DNA of 64,000 nucleotides, taken from contig DAOQWA010000010.1 in NCBI GenBank assembly GCA_035341855.1, positions 19,732-83,731 of the forward strand. Direction: 5' to 3'. A program made the translations under genes and the position numbers. Below are positions 35,379 to 44,540 of the stretch, in pieces; the first letter of the stretch is position 1; each line of letters opens with the position of its first letter. The notes under the pieces are model-generated. The model was not told the DNA's origin. It was given only the letters and a program-made list of their open reading frames with translations, and ran no database searches. The DNA comes from QQVM01 sp035341855 (lineage in GTDB: Bacteria; Bacteroidota; Bacteroidia; AKYH767-A; 2013-40CM-41-45).

Positions 35379-36275
35379 TTAATAGTTCAACTGATCCAGG
35401 ATGCGATTAAGGTCGCTATCATTTTCGAATGGGATCACGATTTTTCCACTACCATTTTTATTTCTCAGGAGCTTAACTTTAGCTTCAAAATGGCTGCATA
35501 AAATATTTTGGATTTTTGAAAATTCGAAATTCAGCTCTTCTTTTCCGCCCTTGTTCTTTTTTGATTTCGACTGCTTGACATACTGACGTGCCCGGTTTTC
35601 TACGTCACGTACATTCAAATTTTGTTCAGTAATTTCTCTGAACATTTGGATCTGAGCAGCGGGGTCATCAACACCCAGTATAGCTCTTGCATGTCCCATG
35701 CTGATCTTTTCATCGCGAATAGCAGCCTGTATCACAGGGGGCAATTTTAACAAACGGATGAAGTTAGCAACAGAGCTACGGCTTTTCCCGATCCTTTCAC
35801 TCATTTCTTCCTGAGTAAGCGAGCATTCATCGATTAAACGTTTATAGCTTATCGCAACTTCGATGGCATTCAAATCTCTTCTTTGAATATTTTCAACCAG
35901 AGCCATTTCAACCATTCCCTGATCATTTGCAATACGGATATATGCAGGTATTGATTTGAGACCGGCCATTTGTGATGCCCTGAATCTTCTTTCTCCTGAA
36001 ATGATCTGATACTTATCGTATCCTAATTTACGAACTGTTATAGGTTGAATTATACCTTGCTGTTGTATTGAAATCGAAAGCTCGGCAAGAGCTTCTGCCT
36101 CAAATTCTGAACGTGGTTGAAAGGGATTGGCTTCAATCTGATCAAGGGAAATCATTGCAACAGATCCAACAATCGGGTCACGCGTTTCGGAACCTGACTG
36201 ATGCGTAACATCCGTTTCCGCATTCTCTAACAATGCACTAAGGCCTCTGCCTAGTACGCTTTTTTTATTGCTCAT
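35379..36275 (-). CDS. parB: ParB/Spo0J chromosome-partitioning protein
   Basis: The 298-residue protein has the N-terminal CTPase domain with box NPFQPRSEF and the GERRFRASQMAG motif. A helix-turn-helix domain follows (about 140-200; LTQEEMSERIGKSRSSVANFIRLLKLP, in part), and a C-terminal dimerisation domain ends it. It binds parS sites and loads on DNA to direct origin segregation with ParA. No parS palindrome was recognised in this window. Its ATG overlaps the parA end by 11 bases. Confidence 0.96.
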   Translation of the reverse strand: MSNKKSVLGRGLSALLENAETDVTHQSGSETRDPIVGSVAMISLDQIEANPFQPRSEFEAEALAELSISIQQQGIIQPITVRKLGYDKYQIISGERRFRASQMAGLKSIPAYIRIANDQGMVEMALVENIQRRDLNAIEVAISYKRLIDECSLTQEEMSERIGKSRSSVANFIRLLKLPPVIQAAIRDEKISMGHARAILGVDDPAAQIQMFREITEQNLNVRDVENRARQYVKQSKSKKNKGGKEELNFEFSKIQNILCSHFEAKVKLLRNKNGSGKIVIPFENDSDLNRILDQLNY

Positions 36276-37080
36276 CAGTTACAGCTATTTTTTTATCTGC
36301 TTCTTTAATTTTAGTCAGATTGTTTTTTTGTAAAATTTCACGAGCAAGATTCAGGTAATTAATTGACCCTTTGCTGCTGGCATCATGCATAATAATTGTT
36401 TGTCCAAAACTTGGAGCCTCACCCAGCTTAGTGTTTCTCTGGATGATCGTATCAAATACCATTTGCTGGAAATGTGTTTTTACCTCTTCTACAACCTGAT
36501 TGGAAAGACGTAACCTTGAGTCATACATTGTGAGAAGAATTCCTTCTATAGCCAATTCAGGATTCAAACGGCTTTGAACAATTTTAATTGTATTCAAAAG
36601 TTTACCAAGTCCTTCCAGTGCAAAATATTCACATTGGACAGGAATGATGACTGAATCAGCTGCAGTAAGTGCGTTGATCGTAACCAGACCTAAAGATGGA
36701 GAACAGTCGATGACGATGAAGTCGTAATCATTTTTAATTTTCTCAAGAACTTCCTTCATTTTCCGTTCACGATTCGGAAGATGTATCATTTCGATTTCAG
36801 CACCTACAAGGTCGATATGGGAGGGAAGCAGAAATAAATTTGGAGTCTCAGTCTGCAATACTATATCCTTAGGATCAGCATCATTGATAATACATTCATA
36901 GATACTTGTTTTGATATTTCTTGGATCATAACCAACGCCGGACGTTGCGTTGGCTTGAGGATCACTATCTATGAGTAGTGTTTTATATTCCAGCACAGCC
37001 AGACTGGCTGCAAGGTTCATTGCCGTTGTGGTTTTTCCAACGCCTCCTTTTTGGTTTGCAATGGCGATAATTTTTCCCAT
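36265..37080 (-). CDS. parA: ParA/Soj chromosome-partitioning ATPase
   Basis: The protein of about 271 residues has the deviant Walker A KGGVGKTTTAMNLA with the signature lysine, LLIDSDPQANA, and Walker B FIVIDCSPSLG. It is a DNA-binding ATPase that moves ParB-bound origins. I start at MGKIIAIANQK (37080); an ATG four codons upstream (37092) is also possible. It heads the gene group down to lepB. Confidence 0.96.
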   Translation of the reverse strand: MGKIIAIANQKGGVGKTTTAMNLAASLAVLEYKTLLIDSDPQANATSGVGYDPRNIKTSIYECIINDADPKDIVLQTETPNLFLLPSHIDLVGAEIEMIHLPNRERKMKEVLEKIKNDYDFIVIDCSPSLGLVTINALTAADSVIIPVQCEYFALEGLGKLLNTIKIVQSRLNPELAIEGILLTMYDSRLRLSNQVVEEVKTHFQQMVFDTIIQRNTKLGEAPSFGQTIIMHDASSKGSINYLNLAREILQKNNLTKIKEADKKIAVTDEQ

Positions 37081-37148
37081 TTCTTCTTTCATTTATAGGC
37101 TAAGAATTTTTTTTCGTAGCACCGGGTTGAGAAACGTATTAACGTTCC

Positions 37149-37829
37149 TTATATTTCAATCGTCTCACCGATTTTCATTAATTGTAGTTCTTTTCCTGCA
37201 TGATCAAATTTTCGGATGGCATCTTCATGATCGATAACAATTACATCGAAGGTATCATAGTGCATACCGATAATACGGTCGCAACGGATAAATTCAGAAG
37301 CAATCACGGCATTGTCAACCCCCATGGTGAAATTATTTCCCAGAGGTAAAAATGCAAAATCCATTCTTTTGTAATCTCCGATAAGCTTCATATCCAAATG
37401 CAGTGCCGTATCTCCTGCATAATAAAACTTCCCTTCCGGAGCTTCTACCAAGAATCCCATAGGATTTCCTCCATAAGTTCCATCAGGGAGGCTGCTTGAG
37501 TGAACTGCATTCACACATTTGACTTTTCCGAAATCAAAGATCCAGTGCCCACCGATATTCATTGGATGGGTCTTATTGATCCCTTTACTTTGTACCCAAT
37601 TATGAATTTCCCAGTTGCTGATTACACAAGCACCGGTCTGTCGTGCTAATTCAATAAGGTCAGCCGTATGATCTTCATGGCCATGAGATACAAGAATGTA
37701 ATCAGCCTTGATGGCTCCAAAGTCTATTTGGGCCGCCTTCGAATTAGGGCGGATGAATGGATCAAAAAGAAGTTTTTTGCCATTTACTTCAATTAGAAAG
37801 CAGGAATGGCCAAAATAGGTTATTAGCAT
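37149..37829 (-). CDS. Metallo-beta-lactamase-fold hydrolase (UPF0173 type)
   Basis: The protein of about 226 residues begins ITYFGHSCFLIEVNGKKLLF, has the metal-binding SHGHEDHTAD motif, and keeps downstream His/Asp ligands (YAGDTALH). It is a predicted Zn-dependent hydrolase whose physiological substrate is unknown. I take ATG 37829; the longer frame to 37847 would run into a TATTTTTG box at 37845-37852. It is upstream of parA, but 56 bases separate the two, so joint transcription is possible. Confidence 0.85.
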   Translation of the reverse strand: MLITYFGHSCFLIEVNGKKLLFDPFIRPNSKAAQIDFGAIKADYILVSHGHEDHTADLIELARQTGACVISNWEIHNWVQSKGINKTHPMNIGGHWIFDFGKVKCVNAVHSSSLPDGTYGGNPMGFLVEAPEGKFYYAGDTALHLDMKLIGDYKRMDFAFLPLGNNFTMGVDNAVIASEFIRCDRIIGMHYDTFDVIVIDHEDAIRKFDHAGKELQLMKIGETIEI

Positions 37830-37844
37830 AGGGTGAACTAGCTG

Positions 37845-37852
37845 CAAAAATA
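37845..37852 (-). promoter_or_regulatory. Possible -7 box (TATTTTTG) of the MBL hydrolase gene
   Basis: Matches TAnnTTTG 15 bases before ATG 37829; no -33 box at the usual distance. Confidence 0.4.
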
Positions 37853-38012
37853 AGCGTTTTAAGCCAGCTAGTCTCTAAAGTTACCAACATCAGCAGAATG
37901 CATGTTGAAAAGAGTGATGTTTTTGTAACAAGTTTATGAACAAAAATAGTCCATAGCCTGAGCCTCAGAAGTTAAGCTCCTCTCATTCTTTGTTCTCATC
38001 CATTTGTATAGA

Positions 38013-38047
38013 AAAAAAGATCCCACATTACCCATGGGATCTTTTTT
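38013..38047 (-). terminator. Terminator of the DUF3276 gene
   Basis: A 13-base perfect stem (AAAAAAGATCCCA with its complement) and a nine-base loop, with T-runs on both strands. Confidence 0.85.
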
Positions 38048-38098
38048 AAGAAAATTTCATACAATAAGGACCTAACTGAAATGGATCATCTGTTATAA

Positions 38099-38467
38099 CT
38101 AGCCCAGATCATCAAAATTCACATCACTATACGGTGAACTTGGCTCTGATGGACTAGCCTCGGCATCCTTTTTTGAGGCTCTGTGCTCAAAAGAAGTGCC
38201 ATTTGGATCCTCAGGTTTCAATGTGCCAACGTGTTCAATAGCCTCCAGTAAGCCATCGCTGAATTTCTGGAAGTCTTCACGGTATAAAAATATTTTATGC
38301 TTCTCAAAAAACGGTGTGCCATTATCACCAATTCTTTTTTTGCTTTCAGTAATGGTCAGGTAGAAATCGTTCGCCTTCGTGCTCTTCACATCGAAGAAGT
38401 ATGTACGCTTCCCTGCTCTAACTGCTTTCGAAAATACTTCCTCTCTTTGTTGGTTGTTCTCTGACAT
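38099..38467 (-). CDS. DUF3276 / PUR-alpha-like nucleic-acid-binding protein
   Basis: The 122-residue protein has a PUR-type fold signature (AGKRTYFFDVKSTKANDFYL and IFLYREDFQKFSDGLLEAI) and an acidic, disordered tail (about 88-122). Bacterial PUR proteins of this family bind single-stranded nucleic acid; their cell role is not well defined. It has a complete promoter of its own and a strong terminator, so it is a separate transcription unit. Confidence 0.85.
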   Translation of the reverse strand: MSENNQQREEVFSKAVRAGKRTYFFDVKSTKANDFYLTITESKKRIGDNGTPFFEKHKIFLYREDFQKFSDGLLEAIEHVGTLKPEDPNGTSFEHRASKKDAEASPSEPSSPYSDVNFDDLG

Positions 38468-38500
38468 AAACTAGTATGATTTATGAATTGGGTTATGGAA

Positions 38501-38530
38501 CAAAAATATAAAAATATTTAGAAGTACAAA
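38501..38530 (-). promoter_or_regulatory. Promoter of the DUF3276 gene
   Basis: TTTG at 38527-38530 and TATTTTTG at 38501-38508 (minus strand) with an 18-base spacer, the same spacing as the ferredoxin promoter. Confidence 0.75.
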
Positions 38531-38654
38531 TTCTCCAAGCTCTTTTTGACTAGCTGATTATCAGCGTTTAAGGAGCAGTTTCCTGTAGTGAAATTTTCCA
38601 AAGTCCCTCTGAAAGTCTTGATTGAGAGGGCTTCTATCATTTCAGACCAAGGTT

Positions 38655-41606
38655 CTATTCAGTGAGAGAGACTTTTTCTTTTAAAAAGGAACCTGTATAT
38701 GAAGCTTCACAGTTTGCCAGATCATCAGGTGTTCCTTCAAACACGATTTGCCCACCTCTACGGCCACCTTCAGGACCAATATCAATGACCCAATCGGCAC
38801 ACTTGATGACATCCGGGTTATGTTCTATGACGAGAATGCTATTCCCTTGCTCAATCAGCATATTGAATGCATGGAGGAGTTTTCGGATATCCTGAAAATG
38901 TAAACCTGTTGTTGGTTCGTCAAAGATGAAATAAGTGTGAGTGCCTTGCGAGCCTTTTCCGAGAAAGGAAGCAAGTTTTACGCGTTGAGCTTCGCCTCCT
39001 GACAAAGTACTTGATGACTGTCCTAATTTTACATATCCTAGTCCTACATCGGCGAGTGGTTGAAGCTTAGCTGCAATTTTACCTGCATGACCTGCAGTTT
39101 TGCCCGTGCCTCCAAAGAAATCGATGGCTTCGTCGACAGTGAGATCAAGGATATCTGCGATATTTTTTCCTTTATATTCTACGTCCAGTATTTCTGCTCT
39201 AAATCTTTTGCCATTACAATTTTCGCAGGTGAGATGAATATCTGCCATGAACTGCATTTCTATTCTAACTTCGCCTTCTCCTTCACAAACATCACAACGA
39301 CCACCTTCAACGTTGAAAGAGAAGTGTGATGGTTTATACCTTCTTCCCCGAGAAAGAGGTAATTCAGAATACAGTGCCCTCACCTCGTCATACGCTTTAA
39401 CATAGGTAACAGGATTCGAACGGGACGATTTGCCTATTGGATTCTGATCCACAAATTCAACTGCAGTGATCTTATTATAGTCACCACTGATCTTATCGAA
39501 GGTACCGCTTTGTTCACCATAGCCTCCATGGATCTTCTTTAATGCCGGATAAAGAACTTTTTTTACCAGCGAAGTTTTGCCGCTACCACTAACTCCTGTC
39601 ACTACATTTAATATTCCCAAAGGAAATCGAACATTCAAATTCTTTAAGTTGTTTTCACGCGCTCCTTCGATACTGATAGAACTTTTCCATTTTCTACGGC
39701 GCTCAGGTAATTCTATTCTTTCCCGGCCACTAAGAAATTTCCCGGTCATGCTGTTGGTGTCTGAGATGATCCCGGAATAATCACCCTGAAATACCAATTG
39801 ACCACCATTTCTTCCTGCGCCCGGTCCGATGTCAATCAACTGGTCAGCAGTTTTCATTATTTCTTCGTCATGCTCCACAACAATAAGTGTGTTGCCGCTA
39901 TCCCTCAAAGATTTTAAAACTCCTATGAGTCTGTGCGTATCTCTGGGATGTAAGCCAATACTTGGTTCATCCAGAATATACATAGAGCCGACCAGGCTAC
40001 TACCTAAAGATGTTGCAAGGTTAATTCGTTGTGACTCGCCACCTGAAAGTGTATTCGATAAGCGATTCAATGTTAAGTAACCTAATCCGACATTAAATAA
40101 AAAATCAAGTCTGTTTTTAATTTCTACCAAAATTCTCTTTGTTACCTGTTGCTCGTAGTCGTTTAGGTTTAGATTTTGGAAAAATGCCTGATTCTCCTCA
40201 ACAGATTGCAGTACAATTTCTGTGATCGACCTGCCTCCAACTTTCACATGTGATGCATCACTGCGCAGCCTGGTACCCAAGCACTCCGGGCATGTTGTCC
40301 TTCCTCTGTATCTTGACAACATGACACGATACTGTATCTTGTATGCTTGCGCTTCGATCCATTTGAAAAAATCATTTAAGCCTTCGAAGTATTCATTTCC
40401 GGTCCATAAAAGTTTCCGATGTTCCTGACTAAGTTCATAAACCGGGCGGTGGATAGGGAAGTCAAATTTGTATGATGCTTTTACAAGTTTTTCATTCCAT
40501 TCTTTCATTTTTTCTCCACGCCAGCAAACAATGGCTCCATCGAAAATTGAAAGACTTTTATCCGGAATTACCAGGTCTTCATCAATACCTATGATGGATC
40601 CAAATCCTTCACATTTTTTACAGGCTCCATAAGGATTATTAAAACTAAATAGTTGTGTACTTGGTTCTTCAAAGCTGATTCCATCTAATTCAAAGTTATT
40701 TGAAAAGATGAGCGTCTCTGATTTTTTTTTATCCTGCAAAATTTCGGCAGCACAATGACCGTGTCCCTCAAAGAAAGCCGTCTGTATAGAATCAGCTATC
40801 CTGGAATTATTTGCATCATCGTTTTCAGTAATGCTAAATCGATCAATTATAATCCGAATGATATCCTGAGAAGGAACAACACTTTGTTCTATGCTTTCAA
40901 GTTCCGCAATCTTTTTTTTCTTTGGCTCTTTTTTCACACCGGCACCAAGTCCTAAAGTTTTACTTAGCTGTTTTAAAAACTTTGCATTGTCCGGTCCAAG
41001 CAAATCTTCAACTTTATAAATTTCTCCTGACACACTCACTCTCACAAAGCCTTTTTGCAGAAGCACATTCATTTCTTCCTCAATAGTTCTGCCGGCATGT
41101 AGAAATAGTGGAGAGGACAAAATTATTTTAGTTCCTGTCGGATACTCAATCAAAGACTTATATACATCTTCAACAGTATGCCTTTTTACTTCCAGGCCTG
41201 AAACCGGAGAGATCGTTTTCCCGATCCTGGCGAAAAGTAATTTTAGATAGTCGTAAATTTCTGTCGAAGTCCCTACTGTAGACCTGGGATTTCTTGTATT
41301 TACTTTTTGTTCAATGGCAACAGCAGGGGAGATCCCTTTGATATAATCCACATCAGGCTTGTCCATTCTTCCAATGAATTGCCTGGCATAGGAACTGAGA
41401 CTCTCTACATAGCGTCTTTGACCTTCTGCATAAAGAGTATCAAAGGCAAGTGATGATTTTCCGGATCCTGATAAGCCTGTTATGACAACAAATTTATTTC
41501 TAGGGATAGCAACATCTAAATTTTTGAGGTTATGCACCCTTGCACCTTTGATGATGATAAATTTCCTGGGATCAAGCTGGCTAAAAGTAGAATTGGAGGC
41601 GGACAT
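38655..41606 (-). CDS. uvrA: Excinuclease ABC subunit A
   Basis: The 983-residue protein has both ABC modules: Walker A GLSGSGKSSLA near the N-terminus and GVSGSGKTSLV in the second half, signature motifs LSGGESQRINLA and LSGGEAQRVKLA, and the zinc-finger cysteines (CDVCEGEGEV with CENCNGKRF). It recognises DNA damage in nucleotide excision repair with UvrB and UvrC. I start at ATG 41606; a TTG at 41618 would fall on the predicted transcript start. A weak hairpin (CCCTCT/AGAGGG, 38605-38630) may end the transcript. Confidence 0.97.
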   Translation of the reverse strand: MSASNSTFSQLDPRKFIIIKGARVHNLKNLDVAIPRNKFVVITGLSGSGKSSLAFDTLYAEGQRRYVESLSSYARQFIGRMDKPDVDYIKGISPAVAIEQKVNTRNPRSTVGTSTEIYDYLKLLFARIGKTISPVSGLEVKRHTVEDVYKSLIEYPTGTKIILSSPLFLHAGRTIEEEMNVLLQKGFVRVSVSGEIYKVEDLLGPDNAKFLKQLSKTLGLGAGVKKEPKKKKIAELESIEQSVVPSQDIIRIIIDRFSITENDDANNSRIADSIQTAFFEGHGHCAAEILQDKKKSETLIFSNNFELDGISFEEPSTQLFSFNNPYGACKKCEGFGSIIGIDEDLVIPDKSLSIFDGAIVCWRGEKMKEWNEKLVKASYKFDFPIHRPVYELSQEHRKLLWTGNEYFEGLNDFFKWIEAQAYKIQYRVMLSRYRGRTTCPECLGTRLRSDASHVKVGGRSITEIVLQSVEENQAFFQNLNLNDYEQQVTKRILVEIKNRLDFLFNVGLGYLTLNRLSNTLSGGESQRINLATSLGSSLVGSMYILDEPSIGLHPRDTHRLIGVLKSLRDSGNTLIVVEHDEEIMKTADQLIDIGPGAGRNGGQLVFQGDYSGIISDTNSMTGKFLSGRERIELPERRRKWKSSISIEGARENNLKNLNVRFPLGILNVVTGVSGSGKTSLVKKVLYPALKKIHGGYGEQSGTFDKISGDYNKITAVEFVDQNPIGKSSRSNPVTYVKAYDEVRALYSELPLSRGRRYKPSHFSFNVEGGRCDVCEGEGEVRIEMQFMADIHLTCENCNGKRFRAEILDVEYKGKNIADILDLTVDEAIDFFGGTGKTAGHAGKIAAKLQPLADVGLGYVKLGQSSSTLSGGEAQRVKLASFLGKGSQGTHTYFIFDEPTTGLHFQDIRKLLHAFNMLIEQGNSILVIEHNPDVIKCADWVIDIGPEGGRRGGQIVFEGTPDDLANCEASYTGSFLKEKVSLTE

Positions 41607-41622
41607 AGGTCTTGACAATTTG

Positions 41623-41656
41623 CAAAGTTAAGAAAATAGGCAGCTTTTGATGCCAA
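41623..41656 (-). promoter_or_regulatory. Promoter of uvrA
   Basis: TTG at 41654-41656 and TAACTTTG at 41623-41630 (minus strand), 23 bases apart, at the long end of the usual range. Confidence 0.6.
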
Positions 41657-41767
41657 TGGTCATACTATGTTTCTGGCTGCATGCATAATTAATCCCCGAT
41701 TTTCATGGAATTTTTGCATGTATGTAAGATTTTAACCATTAATGCTGAAAATAAAATCAGGGTACTA

Positions 41768-41798
41768 TTGTATAATTAGTTACGATGTATTATATTTG
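41768..41798 (+). promoter_or_regulatory. Promoter of the ECF sigma-factor gene
   Basis: TTG at 41768-41770 and TATATTTG at 41791-41798, with a 20-base spacer, form a complete housekeeping-type promoter. Confidence 0.7.
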
Positions 41799-41928
41799 AT
41801 TTAAATACGATCAGGAATTTGTTGCGGGTGCAGCAATATTCAATTTCAAACAACACATAAAATCAGGAGGCTCCATAGTTAAACTTCTACTTTAATCTTT
41901 TACAAACTAAATTAAAGCTGGAAGCAAT

Positions 41929-42516
41929 ATGGTTAAAACTCATCTGATGGATGATAAAGACTTAGTAAGTCTATATCAAACCGGCGATCAAGCCGCAATT
42001 ACCGAACTTATTACACGTTACAAGCAACGAATCTTTTCGGCCATATTCTTTTTGGTCAAGAATCGTGAATTGGCTGAAGATCTCTTTCAGGAGACCTTTA
42101 TCAAGATCATCAACAGTCTCCGAAAGAATCATTACAATGAACAAGGGAAATTTCTACCCTGGGCACTCCGTATTGCCCATAATCTGGTGATCGATCACTT
42201 CAGAAAAGAAAAACTGATGCCATTGCAACGCGATTCAGAAGAATTCAGCGTTTTTGACGTCTTACCACAAAATGAAAAGAATCCTGAACAGAGAATAATA
42301 CAGGATGAAAAGGTGGCTTTTGTGAATGCATTATTAGACAAATTACCACCGGATCAAAGGGAAGTGGTCATTTTGAGGCATTATGGGGGTTTATCCTTCA
42401 AAGAGATCTCTAAGATGTTGGATATTAATATAAATACAGCACTCGGAAGAATGCATTATGCAATCTTGAAAATGCGCGAAATGGTTAATAAGGATGTGCT
42501 GAACGGTACAGAGTGA
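41929..42516 (+). CDS. ECF-type RNA polymerase sigma factor
   Basis: The 195-residue protein has sigma region 2 (about 25-95; ELAEDLFQETFIKII and LPWALRIAHNLVIDHFRK) and region 4 (about 135-185; LPPDQREVVILRHYGGLSFKEIS in part, with the helix-turn-helix). It lacks regions 1 and 3, as ECF factors do. It directs RNA polymerase to a special promoter set. A 69-residue protein is encoded 70 bases downstream and is a candidate anti-sigma or modulator. Its own promoter looks like the housekeeping type. Confidence 0.93.
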   Translation: MVKTHLMDDKDLVSLYQTGDQAAITELITRYKQRIFSAIFFLVKNRELAEDLFQETFIKIINSLRKNHYNEQGKFLPWALRIAHNLVIDHFRKEKLMPLQRDSEEFSVFDVLPQNEKNPEQRIIQDEKVAFVNALLDKLPPDQREVVILRHYGGLSFKEISKMLDININTALGRMHYAILKMREMVNKDVLNGTE

Positions 42517-42586
42517 TTTTTTTTAAAAGCTGACAATATTTATTATCAGCCTTTCGTTATGTAGGAGTAATCTAAATCCTACATGC

Positions 42587-42796
42587 ATGCTTAAAAATTC
42601 TACTCGAAACAATTTAGTACGTTATGCTTACAATGAAACCGGACTTATAGACGGTGATCAGACCCAGAGATTAATTGATGGTGATCCATTGGTTGAAAAT
42701 GAGTTTAAAGAAATTGTAGATTTCATAAATCTTCTTGATGAGATCAAATTGGAACCTTCCGCTGAATGTATCAAGCGGATCATGGCTCATTCTTAA
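42587..42796 (+). CDS. Small protein downstream of the ECF sigma factor
   Basis: The 69-residue acidic, helical protein has no membrane segment and no zinc-binding His-Cys-Cys motif, unlike classical ZAS anti-sigma proteins. It includes LVRYAYNETGLIDG and a C-terminal IKLEPSAECIKRIMAHS. Small proteins with a similar opening follow ECF sigma genes in related genomes as I recall; the function is unproved. The pair shares the terminator at 42843-42878. An anti-sigma or partner-switch role is only inferred from position. Confidence 0.65.
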   Translation: MLKNSTRNNLVRYAYNETGLIDGDQTQRLIDGDPLVENEFKEIVDFINLLDEIKLEPSAECIKRIMAHS

Positions 42797-42842
42797 TTGA
42801 ACAACGGTATTCGGCATATTCGTTTTATTTTTCGGAGACCAC

Positions 42843-42878
42843 AAAAAAAACAGCGGCTCGCAGTACCGCTGTTTTTTT
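42843..42878 (+). terminator. Terminator of the sigma-factor operon
   Basis: A stem of ACAGCGG and CCGCTGT, extended by A- and T-runs on either side, gives a bidirectional hairpin with a T7 tail. Confidence 0.88.
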
Positions 42879-43149
42879 GTTCTCTCTAACCAAATTTACT
42901 TTTTTATAATACCATAGGCCTTTGTTTTTGAATTATAGTTCAATTTATTCCTGACAGAATAAGATCTCAAACTTTTTAGGCACAATCCGAGTGACTCATG
43001 GTATAAGGTCTGTTTTACATGGTGAATATCGTAGATGAAAAATTCACATTTATAGGTCATTTGATAGCCTGAATTCATGTATTTCAAAGTGATGATTACC
43101 TTTGCTATTGTATCTTGCCTAGTATAAGTCAATTAGGTGTTTTCAAAGA

Positions 43150-43406
43150 ATGACTCCCGATCAAATAACCAAGCATGAAACTTCTTATGAAGGAAAGCGA
43201 CAAGCATCCTAAATATTTAAAGGAAAAAAGTTTAAGAATGGAGACAGCTTTGAATCACAAACAAATTATGATGAACAAGGATATATTCAAGCGAGTAAGA
43301 CAAGCAAAATAGCAGGGTTAGATCAGTTGAGATGAATGCAGATCGTGACGGACTTTTTTCAAAACGTACTGATTATATCATTGAGCGAAAGATTGAGTAT
43401 TTTTAA
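43150..43406 (+). pseudogene. Apparent remnant of a small repeat-type protein gene
   Basis: From ATG 43150 the frame is broken by TAA at 43210-43212 and TGA at 43333-43335, yet the segments read like one protein: KFKNGDSFESQTNYDEQGYI in frame 1, then a shift to frame 3 for RDGLFSKRTDYIIERKIEYF, ending at TAA 43404-43406. The YDEQG motif and the ERKIEYF ending resemble YD/'EYDxxGN' lipoprotein repeats of this phylum. Chance frames are an alternative. Confidence 0.35.
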
Positions 43407-43532
43407 ACCTTTTTTTCTGCGGAATTAGGTTGGTATTTTCGGATATCTATTTTACTCACTTGTTCTGTTCTATCAATAATTTTGTTTACACAGGCGATCG
43501 CTGTCAATTTTTCATTTCTTAAAAAATAAAGA

Positions 43533-44180
43533 ATGACTAAAACGGAACGATATAGTATTATTCTTGACTATTTTAAAAAGCACAGACCTTTTGCAGAGAC
43601 AGAGCTTGTATATACTAGTCCCTATGAATTGTTAGTGGCAGTAATATTATCGGCGCAGTGTACCGACAAAAGAGTTAATCAGGTTACTCCTGAATTCTTC
43701 CGGACCTTCCCGAACGCTAAAACCTTGGCTGAGTATAGCCCGGAAGAAGTTTTTCCATATATCAAAAGTATCAGCTATCCAAATAATAAAGCAAAGCATC
43801 TCGTCGGTATGGCCAATGTTTTGCAAAAAGAATTTAACGGTGTTGTCCCTGCTGATGTGGATCTACTCCAAAAATTGCCGGGAGTTGGTAGAAAGACTGC
43901 AAATGTAATTGCATCTGTTGTGTACAATATGCCAGCTATGGCAGTAGACACTCATGTTTTTAGGGTTTCTGCACGTTTAGGGCTTACTACAAATGCAAAA
44001 AATCCCTTGCAGGCTGAAAGGCAATTGGTAAAAAACATTCCTGAAGAACTGATTCCGCTTGCGCATCATTGGCTTATACTACATGGTAGATATGTTTGCA
44101 TCGCTCGCAAACCAAAATGCACCGAATGCGGATTAAAACATGCTTGCAAATATTATTCGAAGTTGAAGAACACGAAGTAG
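43533..44180 (+). CDS. nth: Endonuclease III
   Basis: The 215-residue DNA glycosylase/AP lyase has the helix-hairpin-helix LPGVGRKTANV with catalytic Lys121, Asp139 in VDTHVFRVS, and a C-terminal 4Fe-4S motif C-x6-C-x2-C-x5-C (Cys189, 196, 199, 205). It removes oxidised pyrimidines in base excision repair. The DksA-like gene follows after 27 bases, probably on the same transcript. Confidence 0.97.
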   Translation: MTKTERYSIILDYFKKHRPFAETELVYTSPYELLVAVILSAQCTDKRVNQVTPEFFRTFPNAKTLAEYSPEEVFPYIKSISYPNNKAKHLVGMANVLQKEFNGVVPADVDLLQKLPGVGRKTANVIASVVYNMPAMAVDTHVFRVSARLGLTTNAKNPLQAERQLVKNIPEELIPLAHHWLILHGRYVCIARKPKCTECGLKHACKYYSKLKNTK

Positions 44181-44207
44181 TTTTCTTATTCGTTTCAGTT
44201 TTACCAA

Positions 44208-44540
44208 ATGAATATTATGAATAAAGAGGAGATAAAAAATAAAATTAATGAAGAGATCCTTAAGACTGTCTCTTCAATTAATGAGTATAAAGAGATTACC
44301 AAACCGGTAGCACCTGATGTTGCCATTGGACGGATCTCAAGAATGGATGCAATTAATAATAATAGCGTTACGGCTGCTGCATTGAGACAGGCAGAAGAGA
44401 AGTTAGAAAAATTGCATTATGTTATGAGTAAGTTAGATTCTGAAGATTTTGGAAAATGTTTGAAGTGTAAACAGGCAATTCCTCTAGGAAGGATTTTAAT
44501 TCGTCCCGAAAGCGTCTATTGTGTAAAATGTGCTAAATAG
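44208..44540 (+). CDS. DksA/TraR-like zinc-finger protein
   Basis: The 110-residue protein has a helical coiled-coil part and a C-terminal four-cysteine zinc finger: CLKCKQAIPLGR and YCVKCAK. This is the TraR/DksA pattern, which binds the RNA polymerase secondary channel and changes promoter response, often with ppGpp. The acidic tip residues of DksA are not clear here, so the exact activity is unsure. It probably shares a transcript with nth. Confidence 0.83.
   Translation: MNIMNKEEIKNKINEEILKTVSSINEYKEITKPVAPDVAIGRISRMDAINNNSVTAAALRQAEEKLEKLHYVMSKLDSEDFGKCLKCKQAIPLGRILIRPESVYCVKCAK

Larger units (their letters stand above)
41607..41928. other. Divergent promoter region uvrA / ECF sigma factor
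   Basis: This 322-base region has no gene. It holds the uvrA promoter at one end and the sigma-factor promoter in the middle, with a sigma-factor leader of about 125 bases. Confidence 0.65.
42797..43532. other. Gene-poor region before nth
   Basis: After the terminator there are 650 bases without an intact gene. The first part (42896-43132, minus) has a 78-codon frame lacking an ATG. The second (43150-43406, plus) looks like a broken gene and is listed separately. The last 120 bases before nth are AT-rich leader. Confidence 0.5.

Noticed and set aside
35379..37092. A search for parS or an origin near parA-parB.
   Set aside because: No clear 16-base palindrome of the parS type and no DnaA-box cluster was found by eye in the window.
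42896..43132. A 78-codon minus-strand frame.
   Set aside because: It starts with TTG, has no family motif and no promoter, and lies just past a bidirectional terminator. It may be remnant DNA but is not supported as a gene.
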